DNA of 11,483 nt from Rhizophlyctis rosea. Taxonomy: Eukaryota; Chytridiomycota; Chytridiomycetes; Rhizophlyctidales; Rhizophlyctidaceae. The notes under the pieces are model-generated. The model had not been told where the DNA came from. It saw only the letters and a program-made list of their open reading frames with translations, and ran no database searches. Location of the stretch: positions 1-11,483 of the forward strand of contig JADGJC010000667.1 in the NCBI GenBank assembly GCA_027596075.1, read 5' to 3'. The position numbers and the translations under genes are program-made. Positions 6,861 to 11,483 of this stretch are shown here, one piece after another. How positions within the stretch are numbered: position 1 is the first letter of the stretch; each line of letters begins with the position of its first letter.

Positions 6861-7001
6861 ATGGGGAAAGCAGTTCACACCAAGCCGAAATGGTCTTTGT
6901 ATTCCAACAATCGCGGCACTCTGGAACATGTAGAGGATTTTCCATCGTACAAAGCCATCGCCCAGCACATGGGAGTCTGCCTTCATACGGTTTCAAATTG
7001 A
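6861..7001 (+). pseudogene. Helix-turn-helix protein 2, 46 codons, probably truncated by a stop
   Basis: ATG 6861 opens a 46-codon frame ending at TGA 6999-7001. The start KPKWSLYSNNRGT is followed by a clear helix-turn-helix, FPSYKAIAQHMGVCLHTVS. The pattern YKAIAQxMG-x3-TVS matches NUMOD1-like and related DNA-binding modules known from homing endonucleases and large DNA viruses (recalled, not searched). The frame stays helical and charged for a few codons beyond the TGA (ELERLR) before TAG 7020-7022, and TAG 7032-7034 follows, so the recognition helix appears cut at its end and the protein is probably truncated. It sits downstream of a TATA box and palindrome and about 195 nt ahead of the polymerase reading frame. 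A regulator of viral early genes is a plausible role. Confidence 0.55.
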
Positions 7002-7196
7002 GAACTGGAGAGACTGAGATAGGACGTAAAGTAGCCCATTTGAAAATAAGACCCAACACGCCTCAAAATCAACATCAACCTGCGACATCCGATTGAGAAC
7101 AAACAAAATCACTATCGTAAAGCTATCTCTAACGAACAAACGAGTTGAAAGTTCTGGAGATTATATTTTTCAAATAGATAGTAAACACAATCAACT

Positions 7197-7844
7197 ATGC
7201 CACTCAATAATAACCCCCTGACAAATACGAATATTCGAACGGGTAGCAAATCCTACACCAAGATGATTAAGGCTATCATGTCCGGAAATTTCAGTCGGAA
7301 GCATTTAACTCGTGACCGACGAGAAGAATTAGAGGACATATTGGTGGACCATTTGCCGGTATTTATTGCCGAGCAGGAAGAGAACCGACAGACAGCAGCC
7401 AGACAAGCCGTCGCCATTAGGAGAGCACGAGGGACGCACATCACTGCCATACAAAAGGCGGCTCAATCTCTGCAGAAGAAGAAACAGGAGGAAGATCAAC
7501 GAGTGGCAGCCGCTGTCGCCGCCGCAGCCGAGCGCAGAAAGGAGGGAGCAAGAAAGGCAGCAGAGACGAAAAAGACGAACAGGGAGGAGGCAGCAGCGGC
7601 AGCCGCCCGAGTTGTCGAGATGTTAGAGGATTACATCGACGACAAGGATGTCTCTGAAGTCGACATCTCACAAAGCATCATCGATGAGGAAAGGTGGGAC
7701 ACCGTCAGAGAAATCGTCAAGAATCTCAAACTCAAACCCAAGACCCGGTACGATATCCTCATCAAATGCACTGTTACACAAGATGTAGAACTTCAGAACG
7801 GTGGTGTCATTGCAGTCCCGGGTTTTGCTGAACGCATCATCTAG
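7197..7844 (+). CDS. Coiled-coil protein of 215 aa, or N-terminal part of the polymerase gene
   Basis: Uninterrupted 215 codons from ATG 7197 to TAG 7842-7844. Residues about 1-65 form a basic helical start (MIKAIMSGNFSRKHLTRDRR). Residues about 75-145 are an extended Ala/Lys/Glu/Arg coiled coil (QSLQKKKQEEDQRVAAAVAA and then AAETKKTNREEAAAAAARVV). The last 70 residues look like a small globular domain (WDTVREIVKNLKLKPKTRYD, ELQNGGVIAVPGFAERI). The same frame stays open and protein-like after the TAG for 45 more codons (DFARNVLGRDVVAKVIDFFL) up to TGA 7980-7982, and then enters the polymerase reading frame. So either this is a complete separate gene, or the TAG is a lesion in a longer polymerase gene beginning here. 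Upstream of the ATG lies an AT-rich stretch with a T-run. I do not recognise this part by family. Confidence 0.6.
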   Translation: MPLNNNPLTNTNIRTGSKSYTKMIKAIMSGNFSRKHLTRDRREELEDILVDHLPVFIAEQEENRQTAARQAVAIRRARGTHITAIQKAAQSLQKKKQEEDQRVAAAVAAAAERRKEGARKAAETKKTNREEAAAAAARVVEMLEDYIDDKDVSEVDISQSIIDEERWDTVREIVKNLKLKPKTRYDILIKCTVTQDVELQNGGVIAVPGFAERII

Positions 7845-8012
7845 GATACCGACTTCGCCAGAAATGTCCTTGGAAGAGATGTCGTTGCTAAAGTAATAGA
7901 TTTTTTCCTGCACATGGACGTCGGTTATGCTGTTTACGAAATCCAAAACTCGGATATACAAGCACTTCCTTCTCATGACTGACCCGAGCGACGACAGTTG
8001 CAGAAAGAGATC

Positions 8013-9775
8013 ATGGCTGCGGTAGGTCGCAAAGAGAAATCCGTGATTCTCGATGTTCTATATGTTTACCAAAACATGACAGAAGAGGGAACATGTGGTT
8101 GGGTAATTTCTGAAACACATTACCGCATCTCCAGGAGGACATTGAAAAGGATCCTGCACATGGAAGACGAATTCGCTGGACTGACCAACCAAAATCAAGC
8201 CGAAACCTGCGACGACCGAAGGGCGGGTATTTTTGTCGTAGGGCTTGATGGAAAGGTCATGTACAAAAAATCAGTGGATGAGTCAGTCCGGGATCACCAA
8301 CAGAAGATCCTCATCTATGTGTTCAGCATCGGTCATTTCTACCCTGTAACAGACAACTCCCTTCTCCGTGCGCTCATGCAGAAAAAGGACACGATGGAAA
8401 AATGCATGAATTGTAAATTGGAACACGCCTTTGATTTCAACAGGGAGTATTGCATCATATGCGGTGATAGTGAATGGGATATGGTGGATGCTGACGAAAA
8501 GGAGGATGCCACAGTCTCCTTGGTCTCGGAGAAGGTGAAAGGCGTCATCACGGACGCGATCGCCGTTAATGCCATCACCCCGGATGATGGTATTTGACCT
8601 CATGGAACAAAATGAGGGCTTGACCGATGAGGAACAGGCGACTGTTATTGTAAAGCCTGGCGATGTTCAGGATCTCTTGATTGGTATGCTCACAAAGCAT
8701 AACATTCTTGCGGACAACAAATCCATCACGCTCGCCAAGATCATGTTCACCGAAGGAACTGTTGAACGTCATCCACTTGGCATCGCCAAGATACATTATG
8801 GTAACGTCATATCTAAGAGGAATCAAGATTTCGACCATGTGATAGACGCTTCCAGGGTCTTTCATCTCCCCTTCACCGGGCAATCTGTCATGGGAATGAT
8901 TCTTGAATATTTTCGAACATCCTGTTCAGATGCTGCCTGTAGTTTCAAAGATGTATCTACGGGTTGGTTTGCTAACACTCATTTCGCCATCACATAAGTT
9001 TTCAAGCGTGATCGACCTGACTAGGATGTATGAAAACGTGGCACGGATGAAGCAGACACCATGGGCTGTGATCCATTCAATGGACCATTCTGAGCCTTAC
9101 GTGGAACAGGATGTCCTGAGACCGGGCAAAAACTATGTGATGTTTGCCCCCTTGGAAGAACAGCCCAACTGGTTCAACATGATACCGTTTAGGGATGGAT
9201 CTCACTACCACGAGTTCCTTATGAAGTTGAGGCATTTTGGTGTGAAGTTCGAAATCACCCATCAAATTCCTTCGCAAAGAACCGTGGAAAGGGTTGTATT
9301 TGAGAAGATTTTCAATGTTGTGTACAAGCCTTACCCAGACCAGATCGCCAAGGACAACATAAGAAAATTCATCGGGATGTTGAATAAAAGGGTGCGTCGT
9401 AAGTACGAGTGGACATACTCTACATCCGAAGTCGATCTTCACCAGAAGTATCTTTGTCTCGGGTTCATCAGAGATGTAGGCGAAGGTGTCATCCAAGTAT
9501 TCTCGTTCAAAGATTCCATTTTGCAGGAGAACTATGTCCCACTTTACCAACAGATCATTGAGATGTCATGGATCTTCATGATCAAGATGGCACGCGTGAT
9601 TCCAGTTTCACACTGGATAATGATCAAGACCGATGAACTCGTCTACTTCAATATGAACCAAGAGTTGAAGAAGATCAAGTACGGCAACCGACACGTTCCC
9701 TACAAAAAGGAGGAGATCACCCAGACGAAGAGAGACGAGTTGAAACTGTTTGCGGACAGATGCCCTGCGTCATAG
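8013..9775 (+). pseudogene. polB: Family B DNA polymerase (viral type), broken by two frame changes
   Basis: Replicates the viral genome. Three overlapping frames follow one another: ATG 8013 to TGA 8595-8597, then a frame protein-like from about 8585 to near 8990, then a third from about 8990 to TAG 9773-9775. In the first, GHFYPVTDNSLL (8331 on) precedes a Cx2C...Cx2C zinc-ribbon-like pair (8403-8414, 8451-8462). The second has a GQS element (8878). The third holds motif A, VIDLTRMYENV, with its Asp at 9014; motif B, KDNIRKFIGML (9350-9382); and motif C, IKTDELVYF (9623 on), with TD in place of the commoner DTDS. From memory, a KTD motif C, an upstream HFYP element and a zinc-binding pair are typical of a polymerase family in giant viruses, Polinton-like viruses and some fungal genomes. 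After the TAG the frame stays protein-like (EWNLQKNEIWTDFH) past TGA 9803-9805 to TAA 9851-9853. The 7197 frame upstream may belong to the same gene. Confidence 0.75.
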
Positions 9776-9853
9776 AGCGCTGAAACCCAACCGATCATTG
9801 AATGAATTGAGTGGAATCTGCAAAAGAACGAAATCTGGACAGACTTTCACTAA

Positions 9854-10849
9854 AATGCCCCGTCTTCTCATGGATGTGATTGTGCAAGATCCTCAAGACC
9901 CGCGTTGTGGTGGAACAGACGACCCATCACCAATTCGTTTAGTTATCACCTTTCGTTTTGCTTATGCGTTGATTAGGAAATCAGTTATTTTTAGTTCGAG
10001 GGCTTCGCGTGCATCGCCACAGGTGATGAAGTGCTGCATTTCCATCATCTTGCCTTTGTTAGTTTAATCGCATGAGTGCGAGTGACTAATGGGTGGCTGT
10101 GCACGAATTGTATATACTTTGGGCCTCGGCCTAGTTCTGAATAACCTTAGTCATTTTCGCATGTTAACATGAGTTCAGTTTCAAGATCTCAATAAATGGT
10201 GGAGGTGCGGGCCTGAAAAATAGCAACCTTACGCATAAAGACCAACTAGGAGCAGTTTCATCACCCTTGAACTTTTGATCCGACGTCATTTCGACCACTT
10301 TTGGCTGAACGACGAATTTCCCCTGCCGCAGGGCTCATTTTCTCACGCTACCAAAACGACGTCAGCTACCCCCACTACGTACATTTACCAGCAAATATAA
10401 CCACGAAACGCATACATAACCCAACTAACGACAACCTATCACCTTTTTGGCGGTCCCTTTTGAGACACTCGTTGTTCCAATCTCAACTTTGCGTCATAAC
10501 CTGCACCCCTTTCCCACTGAGCCATCGACTACCTCGAAATCGCTCACCACGGTCCACGGTTAGGAGTGATTCAAGATCACCACTTCCGCAAATGGCCTAT
10601 TCTGGCTTGCACCAACGTCTTCCGTTTCGTTTCCATCGTTTCACGCTCGAACCTGTCTACCCGGTTCCAGCAAAACATATTACTTCAAAAATCCCGCCTA
10701 CCCCGGCTCAAACGTGTCACACTGTTCGGCCTTCTTTTTTGCTTCGGATTTGTTCCGTGAGTACGCATTCTTTGTGTATTTGTGATTGGGAAATATCAGT
10801 TGGGCAACTTGTCGAATTTGGCTGCACGATAACTTCAACAGCATCACAA
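9854..10849. other. No convincing gene; probable right side of the viral relic and flank
   Basis: About 1 kb with only short or ATG-less open frames. Near 9855-9930 one frame reads KMPRLLMDVIVQDPQDP, too short to judge. A possible polyadenylation signal AATAAA lies at 10191-10196, about 340 nt after the polymerase frame fades. A GTTAACAT palindrome-containing block lies at 10154-10168. From about 10300 to 10750 the plus strand is pyrimidine-rich. A splice-like pair, GTGAGT at 10757 and CAG ending at 10841, would define an 85-nt intron just before the ATG at 10850. No terminal repeat or helicase motif is visible. Confidence 0.45.
10154..10168. promoter_or_regulatory. Third GTTAAC block, similar to the divergent promoter
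   Basis: This 15-nt block (TTTTCGCATGTTAAC) matches 2411-2425 at 14 of 15 positions. It lacks the T-run and TTTGT parts of the longer 27-nt motif. On the minus strand it would lead into ATG CGA AAA TGA, a dead start. It may mark another viral promoter or the edge of the element, or be coincidence. Confidence 0.25.
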
Positions 10850-11266
10850 ATGACAGGAAGCAACAACGAGAACAGTAAGAATGGAGGGAAGAAGGATACT
10901 GGGAGGCCTAGATGGGAGGATGCGAGGGAGAAGATGACGGAAATGCTGCCCGGCACGGCGATGGGGGCTTAGGGAAATCAGGCGGCGAAGGTTGCGAGAA
11001 TGAAGAAGGGGATGGCTAGTCCGGAGGTTGAGAATGATGATACAGGGCACGGGAGTGCAGGACGGAGGGCTATGACTCCAACTGCACAAGACGAGCGTAC
11101 GGGGAAAGTGCCTGATGGGAAGCCTGAAGGGAAGTCTGACGAGTTTGACGGTGTGGGACATCCGATTGGGAGGCAGGATGTGAGAATTGAGGGAACTGGA
11201 GACAAGGATGATGCTGGGCAGTCTGGGAAGTTCGGCAAGAAGGAAGAAAGGAGGTTGAAGGGATGA
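10850..11266 (+). pseudogene. Hydrophilic, low-complexity coding sequence with one internal stop
   Basis: From ATG 10850 one frame runs to TGA 11264-11266 with an internal TAG at 10970-10972. The product is highly charged and Gly/Lys/Asp/Glu-rich (MTGSNNENSKNGGKKDTGRP, PRWEDAREKMTEM, GKVPDGKPEGKSDEFDGVG) with no recognisable domain. The strand is strongly purine-rich, unlike the viral genes to the left, which suggests host DNA or a different element. The final TGA overlaps the ATG of the next frame (ATGA at 11263-11266), and protein-like sequence continues in that next frame. The two could be one gene with a frameshift, or a gene with introns that I cannot resolve. A disordered cellular protein or a transposon gag-like protein are both possible. 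Confidence 0.4.
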
Positions 11267-11483
11267 GTCTGGAGGCAAATTTGGGAGACAAGCAGGAGCA
11301 AATGTCGGACACGGAGGATGCGGGGACGGCGGATGAGATCGTTGCGGAGTGTCCAAAGTGCGGCAATGTCACTGATGCCATCTACATCATGGTTGAGATG
11401 ATGAGGAGGGATGATGAGATCTCTTTGGGACCTGAATGGGTCAAGGCGGTGCTTCCTCATACCGTCAAATGGAGTCACGAGCA
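11263..11483 (+). CDS. Partial ORF with CPKC motif, runs off the right edge
   Basis: ATG 11263 opens a frame with no stop before the window ends (73 codons). It begins with an acidic segment (EANLGDKQEQMSDTEDAGTA), then AECPKCGNVTDAIYIMVEMM and SLGPEWVKAVLPHTVKW. The CPKC pair is half of a possible zinc site, but no partner pair is visible here. The more ordered sequence after the disordered stretch suggests the start of a folded domain. It may be the continuation of the broken frame immediately to its left. I do not recognise the family. Confidence 0.4.
   Translation, partial: MSLEANLGDKQEQMSDTEDAGTADEIVAECPKCGNVTDAIYIMVEMMRRDDEISLGPEWVKAVLPHTVKWSHE

Noticed and set aside
6836..7096. 86-codon plus-strand ORF overlapping helix-turn-helix gene 2
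   Set aside because: It lies in a different frame from a better-supported helix-turn-helix and has no recognisable features.
1715..9853. Cytosine-deamination or RIP signature, because every internal stop is one C-to-T change from CGA, CAG or CAA
   Set aside because: This is true of any stop codon, so it is not evidence. It needs an alignment to undamaged relatives.
10301..10848. Open frame leading into the ATG at 10850
   Set aside because: It starts without an ATG and its composition is a pyrimidine-rich, Ser/Pro/His-rich translation typical of noncoding DNA.
10844..11478. Long minus-strand Pro/Ser/Leu-rich ORFs at the right end
   Set aside because: They are the complement of purine-rich plus-strand coding sequence and look like low-complexity shadows.
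1..11483. Terminal inverted repeats, integrase, protease, CRISPR array, tRNA or rRNA
   Set aside because: I looked for these by eye and saw none. The element's left end is outside the window, so terminal repeats cannot be excluded for the complete element.

Overview
The window looks like eukaryotic nuclear DNA carrying a decaying endogenous double-jelly-roll DNA virus of the Polinton-like virus / virophage / adintovirus grouping. The main evidence is a set of core-type genes in a compact layout: an A32-like (FtsK/HerA superfamily) packaging ATPase with Walker A and B motifs, a major capsid protein directly downstream of it, a divergently transcribed likely minor capsid protein, helix-turn-helix proteins, and a family B DNA polymerase with recognisable motifs A, B and C. 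Several of these genes carry in-frame stops and frameshifts, so this copy is probably an integrated relic. The host cannot be named from the sequence; a protist, alga or fungus is plausible.

Layout. On the minus strand, reading leftward from about 2419, are a broken capsid-like gene, an intact 109-aa gene, an intact 272-aa gene, and a broken Lys-rich gene that runs off the left edge. They are separated by only 19-49 nt. On the plus strand, reading rightward from 2462, are the ATPase (three internal stops), the major capsid protein (two frame changes and two stops), a 36-codon ORF starting directly after the capsid stop, and a proline-rich/coiled-coil gene broken at a C8 tract. The divergent blocks are separated by 42 bp. 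A 27-bp motif containing GTTAAC lies in this divergent promoter and recurs upstream of the 272-aa gene.

From 5785 to about 6580 coding is uncertain; a perfect 10-bp-stem hairpin lies at 6453-6480. Then come two related helix-turn-helix ORFs, the second preceded by a TATA box and a perfect 7-bp palindrome that looks like an operator. From 7197 a long reading frame starts with an Ala/Lys/Glu-rich coiled coil and continues, through stops and two frame changes, into the DNA polymerase, which fades out near 9850.

From about 9850 to 10850 I see no convincing gene. From 10850 to the right edge there is purine-rich, very hydrophilic coding sequence, also broken, which may be host DNA or another element. 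I see no integrase, protease, helicase, terminal inverted repeats or target-site duplication. The left end of the element lies outside the window and its right end is not resolved.
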